A DNA stretch of 64,000 nucleotides, from positions 8,838,001 to 8,902,000 of the forward strand of contig NZ_CP128846.1 in assembly GCF_030388665.1 (NCBI RefSeq), read 5' to 3'. This DNA is from Streptomyces flavofungini. Its GTDB lineage: Bacteria > Actinomycetota > Actinomycetes > Streptomycetales > Streptomycetaceae. Shown here in pieces: positions 25,347 to 34,414 of the stretch (its first letter is position 1; the number at the start of each line of letters is the position of its first letter). A program made the position numbers and the translations under genes. Below the pieces are notes generated by a model. That model was given only the letters and a program-made list of their open reading frames with translations. It was not told where the DNA came from and made no database searches.

Positions 25347-26639
25347 ATGCGACGTGCTTCTCGCTTCCTGCGCCGACTCGCCGACCTCCGCTCCCTGCGC
25401 TGGAAGATCGCCGCGGGAGTGGCCGCGGCGGCCTGCGCGATGGCCGTGGGCATCGGCTTCTTGGTGCATGAGAGGACCGAGGCGCGGTCCATGAGCATCG
25501 GCCGCGGCACGGCGCTGCGTGAACTGGAGGTCGCCGAGTTCGAGTTCCGCGACGGCAGGTCCGCGAGCCGGGATCCCTCGACGCCCCCGGGCTACGCCGC
25601 CGGGGACCAGGTGCCGGACGTGTTGCGGGCCCGGCTCGCCACCGAACCGGGCCCCCTGACCTGGTACGACACGAGCAAGCCGCTGCAGGGCCCGTTCATG
25701 TGGGCGGCGAGCCGCGTCGACGGCACCGACCTGGCCGTCCGGATGGACATGGGGGCCGAGAAGCGCAGCCTGCAGGCGCTCGACCGGCACATCCGGTACG
25801 CGGCCCTCGCCACCCTCGCCGTCGTCGTCCCCCTGACGCTGCTCGCCGCCGAACTGGTGCTGCGGCGCCTGCGCCGGGTCGCGGGCACCGCACGGCGCAT
25901 CAGGAACGGGGCCCTGGACGCGCGCACCGCGAGCCGCGGCCACGACGAGATCAGCGAGATCTCCTCGGCCGTCGACCACATGGCGGACGCCCTCCAGGAA
26001 CGCCTGCGGGGCGAACAGCGCTTCACCGCCGACGTCGCCCACGAACTGCGCACCCCGCTCGCGGGCCTCGTCACCTCCGCGTCCCTGCTGCCGGAGAGCG
26101 AGGCAACCGACCTCGTCCAGGACCGGGTGCGGGTGCTGCGGGCGCTGGTGGACGACCTGCTGGAGATCTCCCGTCTCGACGCGGGCGCCGAGCGGGCCGA
26201 CGCGCAGCCGGTGCCGCTCGGTGAACTGGTCACGGAGTCCGTGCGCCGCACCGGCCTCGACACCCGGATCACCGTCGTCGGGGACACGACCGTGGAGACC
26301 GACCCGCGCCGCGTCGACCGCATCGTCACCAATCTGGTCCTCAACGCCCATCGCCACGGCGGCTCACCGGTGGAGGTCACCGTGGCCACCGACGCAACCA
26401 CCGGCCCCGGCGCCGTCACCGTCGTCGTCCGTGACCACGGCCCCGGCTTCCCCGCCGACCTCCTGGACCACGGCCCGCAGCGCTTCCGCACCGGCGCCGC
26501 CGAACGCGGCCACGGGCACGGCCTCGGCCTCACCATCGCCCTCGGCCACACCCAGGTCGTCGGCGGCCGCCTCACGTTCTCGAACGCCGACCCGCACGGC
26601 GCCGTCGCCACCCTGAGCCTCCCGCTCCGGCGCGCCTGA
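25347..26639 (+). CDS. Sensor histidine kinase
   Basis: A 430-residue membrane kinase. Helices at about 20-40 and 150-170 flank an extracytoplasmic sensor of about 105 residues. A HAMP segment (RRVAGTARRIRNGALDART) follows, then the H-box VAHELRTPL, N-box NLVLNAHRHGG, VRDHGPGF and HGHGLGLTIA. It partners the response regulator ending one base earlier. Together with the D,D-carboxypeptidase and lipoprotein upstream this suggests sensing of wall stress or wall-active compounds. Confidence 0.92.
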   Translation: MRRASRFLRRLADLRSLRWKIAAGVAAAACAMAVGIGFLVHERTEARSMSIGRGTALRELEVAEFEFRDGRSASRDPSTPPGYAAGDQVPDVLRARLATEPGPLTWYDTSKPLQGPFMWAASRVDGTDLAVRMDMGAEKRSLQALDRHIRYAALATLAVVVPLTLLAAELVLRRLRRVAGTARRIRNGALDARTASRGHDEISEISSAVDHMADALQERLRGEQRFTADVAHELRTPLAGLVTSASLLPESEATDLVQDRVRVLRALVDDLLEISRLDAGAERADAQPVPLGELVTESVRRTGLDTRITVVGDTTVETDPRRVDRIVTNLVLNAHRHGGSPVEVTVATDATTGPGAVTVVVRDHGPGFPADLLDHGPQRFRTGAAERGHGHGLGLTIALGHTQVVGGRLTFSNADPHGAVATLSLPLRRA

Positions 26640-26689
26640 GGCGGGCGCGGCGGTGACCGGTGGCGGTGTCGTCGGCGCCCGCCCGGCGT

Positions 26690-27092
26690 TGGGGCCCGGC
26701 CCTCGGGGACACCGGCCGCGTCGCGCCCGTTGAAGGACGGCAGGAGAACCCGCTGGCCTCGCCGGCCGACGACGCCGAGCGCACCCGCAAGATGGTCAGG
26801 CAGTGCCAAGGCCCGGTCCTGCTCGTCGGGCACTCCTACGGCGCCCGCCGTCATCACCGAGGCGGGCGACCTGCCCCAGGTCGCCGGACTCGTCCACGTC
26901 GCCGCGTTCACGCCCGACGCGGGCGAGAGCCCCGGCCGGATCTCGCAGGAGAAGCCCACCGAGGCGTTCGACACCATCGCCCCGGACTCCGACGGCTACC
27001 TGTGGATCAAGCAGGACGAGTTCCACGAGAGCTTCTGCCAGGACCTGCCCGTCGACCTGATCGCGCAGGCGGCCGACGAACTGCGCGGCTGA
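26690..27092 (+). pseudogene. Frameshifted, 5'-truncated alpha/beta hydrolase
   Basis: One frame reads ENPLASPADDAERTRKMV, then QGPVLLVGHSYGA, including the GHSYG nucleophile elbow. At about 26840 the sense shifts to another frame that continues AVITEAGDLPQVAGLVHVAA, FTPDAGESPGRISQEKPTEAF to a stop at 27092. The usual first 50-70 residues and C-terminal catalytic His segment are absent. It resembles the EstC-like esterase family. It is a decayed copy: frameshift plus losses at both ends. Confidence 0.75.
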
Positions 27093-27123
27093 GGGGCTGC
27101 CTCGGCGCGGTCGAGCCGCGACC

Positions 27124-27164
27124 CAGCTCCCGTGGATGCCGGGCGGCACCCGGCCCGGGAGCTG
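27124..27164. terminator. Hairpin downstream of permease copy 2
   Basis: CAGCTCCCG (27124-27132) pairs with CGGGAGCTG (27156-27164), and inside it GCCGGG pairs with CCCGGC. It is placed beyond the stops of both the permease (minus strand) and the hydrolase remnant (plus strand) and could end transcription from either side. Confidence 0.6.
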
Positions 27165-27274
27165 GACGCGGGCCGGCGGACGGCCCGTGAAGTCCTGTGC
27201 CGAGAGAATCACGAGGTCGGCCGCGCCCGGTCGGGACCGCCACCCACCGCCGGCGTGCGGGACAGCGACGCGCG

Positions 27275-28774
27275 TCATCGCCGCGCGTCGGGGACGTCGC
27301 GGGGGCGGTCCGGGTTCAGGAACCACTTGCGCGCCGAGACGAGCCACCAGGTGCCGCAGAAGGCGACGACCACGCCGACCGCGACGGGCGCGTAGTTGAA
27401 CGTGTCCCTGGTGACGGGCGAGCTCTGCGGCAGCATGAACAGGACCGTGATGACCGCGACCCAGGCGATGGCGATGGTGCCGACGATGGTGGACCAGGAG
27501 CCCAGGTGCCAGGGGCCGCGCTCGAAGCGGTCGCCCTGGCGCAGGCGGAGGTAGGTGGGGATGACGTAGGCGATGTAGAGGCCGATGGTGGCGATGGAGG
27601 TGACGGCCGCGTACGCGGTGTTGTTCCACAAGTAGGGCAGGCCGAGGGCGAAGGCGCCGAGGGTGGCGAGCCAGACGGCGTTGGTGGGCGTGCGGGTGGT
27701 GGGGTTGAGCTTGTGCCACGTCCGGGAGAAGGGCAGCGCGCCGTCGCGCGAGAAGGCGTAGATCATCCGGGAGTTGGCCGTCACGGACGCCATGCCGCAG
27801 AAGAGCTGGGCGACGATGATGACGAGCAGCAGCCACTTGCTGGCCGTCGTGCCGAGCGCGTCCATGAGGATCTGGGCCGGGGGCACGCCCGTGGCCGAGT
27901 CGAGGGCGCCGGAGTACGACTGGATGGCGAAGGTGAAGCCGAAGAGGAGCACGAACCCGGCCACGAGGGAGACGAGGATCGAGCGGACGATGCCCTTGGG
28001 CCCCGCCGTGGCCGCGTCGATGGTCTCCTCCGTCATGTGCGCGGAGGCGTCGTAGCCGGTGAACGTGTACTGCGCCATCAGCAGGCCGATCGCCACCACG
28101 TAGATGCTCGACGAGAAGCCGGTGTTGTTGACGAACTCGCCGAGGACGAAGCTCGTCGACCGGTGCTCGTCGGGCACGATGGCCAGGGCGCCGCAGATCA
28201 CGACGACACCCAGGACGTGCCACCAGATCGACACCTCGTTGAGGAAGGCGACGATGCGCACCCCGAAGGTGTTGAGGGCCCCGTGCAGCGCGAGGACGCA
28301 GCCGAACAGGATGATCGTGTGCTCCGGCGTGGCCTCGAAGCCGAACTGCAGGTCGAGCAGGGCGTTGAGGAACGTCGCGGCGCCGAAGTCGATGCCCGCG
28401 GTCACGGCGATCTGGCCGAGGGTGTTGAACCAGCCCGTGAACCACGCCCAGGCCGCCCGCGAGCGTTCCGGGGCCATCCGGTGGGCCCAGAAGTACAGGC
28501 CCGCGCTGGTCGGGTACGAGGAGCACACCTCCGCCATCGCGAGCCCGACGAAGAGCGTCATGACGCCCACGAACAGCCAGCCCCACATCATGACGGCCGG
28601 GCCGCCGGTGTTGAGGCCGTAGCCGTACAGCGTCATGCAGCCGGACAGGATGGAGATGATCGTGAAGCTGACGCCGAAGTTGGCGCGGCCCGACATGGAG
28701 CGGGAGAGCGTCTGCTGGTAGCCGAGTTGCTTCAGGCGTTCCTCGTCGGACACGCGGGACACATCAAGAGGCAC
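27275..28774 (-). CDS. APC-family amino acid/GABA-type permease, copy 2
   Basis: 499 residues with about 12 transmembrane segments, homologous to the permease at 161-1687 through its whole length: GLNTGGPAVMMWGW, YPTSAGLYFWAHRMAPERSRA, FVNNTGFSSSIYVV, YDASAHMTEET, SRMIYAFSRDGALPFSR and VLFMLPQSSPVTRDTFNYAPVAV. The start is taken as GTG 28774 with AAGGA ten bases upstream; upstream codons run into a pyrimidine-rich leader. A homologue of the copy-1 partner gene lies 129 bp upstream. The exact substrate is unknown. Confidence 0.88.
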   Translation of the reverse strand: MPLDVSRVSDEERLKQLGYQQTLSRSMSGRANFGVSFTIISILSGCMTLYGYGLNTGGPAVMMWGWLFVGVMTLFVGLAMAEVCSSYPTSAGLYFWAHRMAPERSRAAWAWFTGWFNTLGQIAVTAGIDFGAATFLNALLDLQFGFEATPEHTIILFGCVLALHGALNTFGVRIVAFLNEVSIWWHVLGVVVICGALAIVPDEHRSTSFVLGEFVNNTGFSSSIYVVAIGLLMAQYTFTGYDASAHMTEETIDAATAGPKGIVRSILVSLVAGFVLLFGFTFAIQSYSGALDSATGVPPAQILMDALGTTASKWLLLVIIVAQLFCGMASVTANSRMIYAFSRDGALPFSRTWHKLNPTTRTPTNAVWLATLGAFALGLPYLWNNTAYAAVTSIATIGLYIAYVIPTYLRLRQGDRFERGPWHLGSWSTIVGTIAIAWVAVITVLFMLPQSSPVTRDTFNYAPVAVGVVVAFCGTWWLVSARKWFLNPDRPRDVPDARR

Positions 28775-28796
28775 GGGCCGTCTGTCCTTGGTCTGT

Positions 28797-28868
28797 GAAA
28801 GGGGAGGGGGAGGAGAGGAACAAGGGGAGGGGAACAAGGGGAGGGGAAGAGGGGGAGAAGAGGAGGTC
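28797..28868 (+). repeat. 70-bp homopurine tract with AACAAGGGGAGGGG repeats
   Basis: The plus strand is almost wholly A/G for about 70 bases, with several runs of four or more G and a direct repeat AACAAGGGGAGGGG. It lies in the leader between the hypothetical gene and permease copy 2, so their mRNA would carry a C/U-rich stretch. G-quadruplex or triplex formation on the template strand is possible. Confidence 0.8.
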
Positions 28869-28903
28869 GGGGAGGCGGCGCGCTGCGGGGTGGGGCGGTG
28901 GGG

Positions 28904-29866
28904 CTAGCAGCGTCGGAGGCGTGGTGGGTCGTAGGTCCAGGCACGGTGGCGCTGGAACAGTTCGGTGGCGGGGCCGCAGTAGGACCACGGCACGGTCGTG
29001 GCGTACGGGCCGATCGCGTCGAAGACGTCCCTCGCCTCGGGGTGGCGGTTGGCGAACGACAGGGCGTGGGCGAGGTAGTTGGCGTCGTCGGCGAAGCAGG
29101 CGTGCGGGCGCGGCGCGCGATGGCGCCACCAGCGGTCGAGGACCAGGTCGGTCGTGGGGCACTCCACCCAGGGGTGGATCGTCAGGCCGTACCCGTCCCG
29201 GTCCCGCTCCTGCCGCGACCGGTGCACCTCGGCGAGGGCCACCAGGGGCAGGACAGCGATGGGCAGCCCCGGTGGGGCGACGGCCGCCTGCTCCTCGGCC
29301 CACCACATGGCCTCGCCCTGCTCACCGTGGTTGCGGGCGAAGAGGTACGTGACGACCTCGTGGTGGGCCTCGCGGTTCCACGGGTCGCGCTGCTTGATCT
29401 CGTCCCACACGTGCCGCAGCGTGGGGCGGTCGGGGGCGTGGGTGCGCAGCAGCGCGAGCATGACGAGCAGCGGCGCCACGTCCTCGGGCCAGACGCGCTG
29501 CACGGCGGCACAGGTGTGCCAGGCGTCCTCCATCAGCGTCCGGCCCTCGTCGGGCCCGGCGACCATCGCGCGCAGCGCCTGCACGTTGGCGAGCAGGGCC
29601 AGCGCGTGCGGGGAGCGCGGCTCCGCCTCGGCCCAGGTGTCGGCGAACCGCAGCCGTGCGCCCGCCTCGGCGAGGACCTGGAGTCGGAAGACCCTGCGGT
29701 CCCAGTCCGCGCCGGTGGCCGTGAGCAGGTCGCGCGGGCCTTCCCAGCGGCCCATCGAGGCGTCTTCGAGGACGCGGCGCAGGGCCGTGTCGTCGCGGGC
29801 CGGGTGCCTGTCGAGTGCGGGTGCGGCCGCGTTCCTTCGCGCTCCCGGGCGGCGCCCGGGCGTCAT
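28904..29866 (-). CDS. Hypothetical helical protein, permease partner, copy 2
   Basis: About 320 residues, homologous to the protein at 1791-2807 (shared NREAxH, APPxxPxxxLPL and NYLAxAL...VFxAIGxxAT blocks). ATG 29866 aligns best with the N-terminus of copy 1; a TTG at 29920 would add 18 Arg/Pro-rich residues. No signal peptide, membrane helix or known catalytic motif is visible. Trp and His are frequent (MWWAEEQ, VLDRWWRHR). Its constant partnership with an APC permease is the only functional hint. Confidence 0.72.
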   Translation of the reverse strand: MTPGRRPGARRNAAAPALDRHPARDDTALRRVLEDASMGRWEGPRDLLTATGADWDRRVFRLQVLAEAGARLRFADTWAEAEPRSPHALALLANVQALRAMVAGPDEGRTLMEDAWHTCAAVQRVWPEDVAPLLVMLALLRTHAPDRPTLRHVWDEIKQRDPWNREAHHEVVTYLFARNHGEQGEAMWWAEEQAAVAPPGLPIAVLPLVALAEVHRSRQERDRDGYGLTIHPWVECPTTDLVLDRWWRHRAPRPHACFADDANYLAHALSFANRHPEARDVFDAIGPYATTVPWSYCGPATELFQRHRAWTYDPPRLRRC

Positions 29867-30295
29867 GCGTGCCGTGTGTGGCGGTCGGTGGCGTTCATAG
29901 GCAGGTTCTTCGCACCCCAAGCTCGGTCAGAAGGCTCTGTCGTGGTGACGCTGTGCCGTGCGGCGCTCGGGCGCGGTGGCGCTCCGACGTGCGGTGCTCC
30001 GACGCGGCGTGGCCACGTGCTGCCGCGTGGCGCCGGGACGCGCGGTGCCCGGTCGGGTCCGGTGGCGGTACGCCACGCAGGTCACGCGCGGGTAAGCCCT
30101 GAGCTGCCCGGAACGACGCGGTCCCAGTGTGGTCAGCGGGTCCGGCGCCCGACAGTGTTTCTCCGTTGCGCAACAGGGGCCGGCGACGGATGGGGCCGAC
30201 ACCGGGCACACGTCACGGGCCGGGCGCGGCGAGGGTGGCCCGGCAGGTCCCGGAGGCGACCGGCCGTCAGGTTCGCGCCGACGCGGGCGGACCCG
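29867..30295. other. Intergenic region, no gene seen
   Basis: About 430 bp between two genes on the minus strand. Translations in all frames are Arg/Pro-rich without similarity to anything I know. It presumably carries the promoter of the hypothetical/permease pair, but I see no palindrome. Confidence 0.5.
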
Positions 30296-31801
30296 TCACC
30301 GGCCGTCCTCGAACGGGGCGCACGCCTGCCGGAACAGCCGGGCGGCCTGCTCGAAGTCGCCGGCGTCGGTGGCGAGGCGGCACGCCGCCACGGCACGCCG
30401 GATGCCGACCTCGTGGGGGTCGATCCACGCACGCCCAGGCTCGCGCGGCGGCCCCCAGTCCTGGGCCGTGCGCACGTGCCAGCCGATCAGGCGTCGCAGG
30501 GCCTCCTGGCGGGTAATCGCCGTCTCCTCCTCGGCGGCGCGTTCGGCCGCGTAGTCGCCCAGCAGATCGTGGCGGAGGTAACGGTCGGGACCCGTCTCCT
30601 CGAGCAGGTGCACGGCGACCAGGACCTCAAGGAGACGCCGGGTGTGGCCGAGGGGCCGGTCGGCGAGGGCGGCCGCGGCGGCGGCGCTGATCGTCGCCCC
30701 GGGGAACAGGCCGAGGAAGCGGAACATCCGGGCGGCCTCGACGTCCAGGGCGCGGTACGAGGAGGACAGGGCGGCGCGCACCGCGAGGTGCGGGTCGTCG
30801 ATGTCGGTGAGGACGTTCAACCGGTGCCTGCGGTCGGCGAGTTCGGCGACGGCGTCGGCGATGGACCGGTGCGGGAAGGTGGCCAGGCGCTCGGCGGCGA
30901 TGCGCAGGGCCAGGGGCAGGTGTGCGCAGCGCCGTGCCAGGGCCGCCGTGGCCGTCGGTTCAGCGGCGACCCGCTCCGGCCCCGCGACGGCGCTGAGCAG
31001 GTCGGCGGACTCCGCCTGGTCCATCGGCCCGACCGAGAGCCGGTGGGCGCCCGCCTTGACCGCGAGCCCGGTCAGACGGCGTCTGCTGGTGACGAGGGCG
31101 ACGCAGCCGCGCGCGCCGACGAGGAGCGGTTCGACGTGCGGGGAGCCCGCGGCGTCGTCCAGGATCACGAGGATGGGGCGCCGCACGGCGACGCTGCGGA
31201 AGACCGCGGCCCGTTCGGCCTCGTCGGCCGGAATGTCGGTGGCGGCAAGGCCGAAGGCAGTCAGGAACTGTTCGAGTACGTCGGCCGCGGCGAGCGGCCG
31301 CGCTGCGGGGGAGTTGCCCTGGAGGTCGGTGAACAGCACGCCTCCGGGGAACCGGTCGGCGATCTCGTACGCCCACCGGAGGGCCACCGTGCTCTTGCCC
31401 ACGCCCGCGGGGCCGTCGAGGGCGATCGTCAGGGCCTGTCCGGTCCGGTTTGCATCCGTGAGCAGTTCGTCCAGTTCGTGGAGCAGGGCCTCGCGGCCGA
31501 CGAAGGCGGACGCTGGGGGCGGCAGCTGCGCGGGTCTGAGCAGTTCGAGCGCGCCGCCCCGGTCGGCCCGGGTGAGGGCGGTCAGCTCGCCGTCGAGGGC
31601 GAGCAGTTCGTCGCAGGCGCGGGCCAACTCGGCCGTGGGGGCGGCCCGTCCGTTCTCCACGCGGCTGATCCAGCCGGGGCTGTAGTGCAGCAGCCGCGCC
31701 ATCTGCCGCAGCGACATGCCCCGGCTTTCCCGCCGTTGTCGAAGGACCGTCCCTAACCGGGGCTGCCCGCCCCGCCCAGTGATGATGCCGTCCCCCCGCA
31801 T
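30296..31801 (-). CDS. HTH-XRE plus NB-ARC (STAND) regulator
   Basis: A 501-residue signal-transduction ATPase. The N-terminal XRE helix-turn-helix (LRQRRESRGMSLRQMARLLHYSPGWISRVENG, residues 20-51) is followed by an NB-ARC domain with P-loop GPAGVGKST (130-138), Walker B RPILVILDDA, a sensor-like VALVTSRRRLTG and HLPLALRIAAERL. The C-terminal winged-helix/arm segment ends without clear TPRs, so it is shorter than AfsR-type proteins. Such proteins often control secondary metabolism or development. ATG 31801; no ligand is known. Confidence 0.85.
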   Translation of the reverse strand: MRGDGIITGRGGQPRLGTVLRQRRESRGMSLRQMARLLHYSPGWISRVENGRAAPTAELARACDELLALDGELTALTRADRGGALELLRPAQLPPPASAFVGREALLHELDELLTDANRTGQALTIALDGPAGVGKSTVALRWAYEIADRFPGGVLFTDLQGNSPAARPLAAADVLEQFLTAFGLAATDIPADEAERAAVFRSVAVRRPILVILDDAAGSPHVEPLLVGARGCVALVTSRRRLTGLAVKAGAHRLSVGPMDQAESADLLSAVAGPERVAAEPTATAALARRCAHLPLALRIAAERLATFPHRSIADAVAELADRRHRLNVLTDIDDPHLAVRAALSSSYRALDVEAARMFRFLGLFPGATISAAAAAALADRPLGHTRRLLEVLVAVHLLEETGPDRYLRHDLLGDYAAERAAEEETAITRQEALRRLIGWHVRTAQDWGPPREPGRAWIDPHEVGIRRAVAACRLATDAGDFEQAARLFRQACAPFEDGR

Positions 31802-31893
31802 GCGTCCTCCCAGACTCGCCTTGGGTCGGTCAGATCATGTGCACAGGCGAACGATACGGAGTCTGGCGCCCGCTGGGGAGTTGGCGGCGCCCG

Positions 31894-32739
31894 CTACTTC
31901 AGATCCACGTCGGCGAGCACCGGGTGGTGGTCCGAGTGCGGGCTGGGACGGACTTCCTGTCGGACCGGTGCGACGTCACGCAGGAAGACGTAGTCGAACT
32001 TGAGCTGCCAGTCGGTGGTCGGCGCGCAGGTGCCGGTCCCGGCGGGGGCCGGACGGCACCGGGGGTCCGCGTCCCTGGCCAGGGGCCACATCCGGGAGAG
32101 CTCGGGGGCGTCCGGCACGGCGTTGAAGTCGCCGAGGACGATCGCGCGGTCGTGCCGGGCGACGGCCGGGGCGAGCGCGTCGACCTGGTCGGCCCGGACC
32201 TCTTCCTGGCGCCGCTGGGCGAGGTGGGTGTTGAAGATCCGGACGGACTCGCCGTCCACGGTGGTGGTGACGGCCATGTAGCCACGGCTCTCGGACCCGC
32301 CGTCGGGGTACTCCACGTTCACGTGATCCGTCATCGGCGCCGCGGACAGGATCGCCTGCCCGAAGCCTCCGGGGCTCCAGGGCCAGCCGCCGCACCTGCT
32401 CCGGTTGCGCAGCACCGAGCCGTACTCGACGTGGTAGACGAGCCCGTGCAGGTGCTCCAGATAGTCCCGGATCCGCTCGACGTCACGCACGCACGCCTCC
32501 TGCACCCCGATGACCTGGGGCGCGTACGCGGCGATGTCCGCCGCGCGGCCGACGTTGTTCTCGTCGCCGCAGGGATTGCAGATGTTCCATGTCATGACCC
32601 GGTTCGGCACGATGTCCTGCACCGGCTCGACGGGCGGCCCCGCGAAGTGGGCGCCGCTCGGCGCACTGGGCCCGACGAGCACCAGGCAGGCCAGCGTCAT
32701 GCCCCCCGCGAGCAACCGCGCGACCCTTCCGAGCACCAT
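31894..32739 (-). CDS. Secreted endonuclease/exonuclease/phosphatase-family protein
   Basis: 281 residues. ATG 32739 has a strong TGAGGAGGCG site. A signal peptide (LLAGGMTLACLVLVGPSAPSGA) precedes the EEP domain: VMTWNICNPCG, IGVQEACV, FNTHLAQRR, IVLGDFNAVPD and SPHSDHHPVLADV, so the catalytic His, Asp-Asn and Asp-His residues are all present. It is likely an extracellular nuclease or phosphodiesterase. Paired Cys residues suggest disulphides outside the cell. It is the second EEP protein in the window, after 23302-24480. Confidence 0.85.
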   Translation of the reverse strand: MVLGRVARLLAGGMTLACLVLVGPSAPSGAHFAGPPVEPVQDIVPNRVMTWNICNPCGDENNVGRAADIAAYAPQVIGVQEACVRDVERIRDYLEHLHGLVYHVEYGSVLRNRSRCGGWPWSPGGFGQAILSAAPMTDHVNVEYPDGGSESRGYMAVTTTVDGESVRIFNTHLAQRRQEEVRADQVDALAPAVARHDRAIVLGDFNAVPDAPELSRMWPLARDADPRCRPAPAGTGTCAPTTDWQLKFDYVFLRDVAPVRQEVRPSPHSDHHPVLADVDLK

Positions 32740-32977
32740 CGCCTCCTCAGCGCGGGCCCTTGTCCCGCGCGACAGCACGGGCCCAGGTCCCGCGCGACGT
32801 CTTCCCGCATGAGGTTATGGGACGGAAAGATCGGCGACGCACGCGGTGCACCGGATCCCGCCGCGTCCCACCCGCCTGCCGCGTGGCCCCCCGCACAGCA
32901 CGCAGCCCCGGGCGTCTTGCCGCTCCGGGGCTGTGCGTGAGGACTGGCAGGCTGTCAGGTCGCGGGGGAGTGGGGTG

Positions 32978-33409
32978 TCACTGGCCGGAGGCCCAGCGTT
33001 CGTGGGCCGAGGGTTCGCGGCCGAGGAGGGCCGTCGATCGGGTCTGGGCCGTCGAACGCGGGACGCCCATCGCCTTGGCCAGGCTGCCGTAGGAGCCGCC
33101 GAGTTCGCGGTAGCGACGGACGGCGGCGTCCCTGACGCCTTCCAGGGTCGGGATGAGCCGCTGGTCCAGGGCGCGGACGAGGGCGTGCAGCCCGTTCAGG
33201 TCGTCCTCGGGGGCGCGGTCGCGGCCGTCCCGCTCCAGGGTGCGCAGCAGCAGGAGCGCCCACTCCAGGGTGCGGGCGAACTCCCCGACCTGGTCCGCGC
33301 CGTCGGCCAGGTCACAGGCCTCGTGAGGACCGCTCACGATGCGGTCCGGGGCGCGCGGTTCGTCCTCGTACGGCTTTCGAAGCTCGGCACGCACGACCAC
33401 ATCAGTCAT
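32978..33409 (-). CDS. Small protein with C-terminal helix-turn-helix
   Basis: 143 residues, starting at ATG 33409 behind AAAGGGGAA. A helical middle (EFARTLEWALLLLRTLERDG) is followed by RRYRELGGSYGSLAKAMGVPRSTAQTR, which reads as a helix-turn-helix of the kind that checks 'same promoter, similar repeats' in small actinomycete regulators. No name can be given. It lies just outside the polyketide cluster and points away from it. Confidence 0.6.
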   Translation of the reverse strand: MTDVVVRAELRKPYEDEPRAPDRIVSGPHEACDLADGADQVGEFARTLEWALLLLRTLERDGRDRAPEDDLNGLHALVRALDQRLIPTLEGVRDAAVRRYRELGGSYGSLAKAMGVPRSTAQTRSTALLGREPSAHERWASGQ

Positions 33410-33587
33410 GGCACTTCCCCTTTGGGGTTCCGTATACGGCGCGTGTCGCACACTGCTGGCTCCCCGGGCGCGGGTCAGCAGGTAGTGATATCCCGGGAGC
33501 GTGTCAGATGCAAGGGGCGCTGAGGTGGAGATTTACGGTTCTTTAACGCCGCCTGGACGGGGAGGCCGGGCGCAGTGTCCGTGCGGG

Positions 33588-34325
33588 TCATGAGTTCATC
33601 GCCCTCATCCGGTCCATACCGGACACCATGCACTCCAGGCCGTCGCGGAAGCGCTGTCCCGTGCTGCTGGAGGCGCTGCGCTTGACGTAGTCGGTGAGAG
33701 ATGCCGGATGGTCCTGCGTGGCCGTGCTGAGGTAGGGCCCGAGGCGGCTCGCCCACTCCTCCTCGGTCTCGGCGCTCTGCCGGGCCATGGCCTGCCAGGA
33801 GGCCTCGGACAGGGCCGCGCCCACGGTGTAGTAGTAGATCGCCGACAGCGCGGAGTCCAGCTGGCCGGGGGAGAAGCGGGCCTGCTCCAGGATCTGGATG
33901 ATGGCGCTGGTGTGGGCGAGGGCCCGGGGTCCCACCGGGGGGTGACCGCCCATCAGCTCGATCATCCAGGAGTGCTCCAGCAGCACTTCGAAGAGGTCCG
34001 TCGCGCACGTCTGGATATCGGTACGCCAGTTCCCCGAGCCGGACGGCGTGGGCGGGTCCGGAAAGACGGCGTCAATGGCCAGCTCCAGCAAGTCGTCCTT
34101 CGTAGGGACGTGCCAATAGAGCGACATCGGCGCGGAGTTCAGCGAGTCGGCGAGCTGCCGCATGCGCAGGTTGCGCACGCCCCCCTCGTCCAGGAGCCGC
34201 ACCGCGCCCCGCACGATCTGCTCCCGGCTCAGCGGCTGCTTGGCCGGCCGCTGCTTCAGCTCGCGCAGCCAGATCGAGCCAGGTGGGCCGTTCGGTGTCG
34301 TGTCTCGTCCAGAAGTTTCAGTCAC
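33588..34325 (-). CDS. pamR2: TetR-family repressor of the pamamycin exporter
   Basis: A 245-residue regulator with [38 protein letters not shown] (about 51-85) and a long TetR_C-type effector domain (tetracycline-repressor subclass). It is divergent from the MFS exporter with a 15-bp perfect palindrome and further half-sites in the 89-bp gap. In the published pamamycin system the TetR protein PamR2 represses the exporter gene pamW and is released by pamamycin; position, family and partner here match. GTG start at 34325. Identity to PamR2 is by context, not by alignment. Confidence 0.82.
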   Translation of the reverse strand: MTETSGRDTTPNGPPGSIWLRELKQRPAKQPLSREQIVRGAVRLLDEGGVRNLRMRQLADSLNSAPMSLYWHVPTKDDLLELAIDAVFPDPPTPSGSGNWRTDIQTCATDLFEVLLEHSWMIELMGGHPPVGPRALAHTSAIIQILEQARFSPGQLDSALSAIYYYTVGAALSEASWQAMARQSAETEEEWASRLGPYLSTATQDHPASLTDYVKRSASSSTGQRFRDGLECMVSGMDRMRAMNS

Positions 34326-34334
34326 GTCCCTATG

Positions 34335-34380
34335 CTATCGCAGACTCGTACGCCGTACGATAGATGGTATGCCGTACGGG
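34335..34380. promoter_or_regulatory. Operator region between pamR2 and pamW
   Basis: TCGTACGCCGTACGA at 34346-34360 is a perfect palindrome with a single central base. CTATCG (34335-34340) and CGATAG (34358-34363) form a second inverted pair, and GGTATGCCGTACGGG (34366-34380) repeats the GCCGTACG half. This cluster in the divergent promoter is the expected target of PamR2. Confidence 0.7.
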
Positions 34381-34414
34381 AACACTGTTGACGGAATCCC
34401 GAAGGAGGCCGGCC

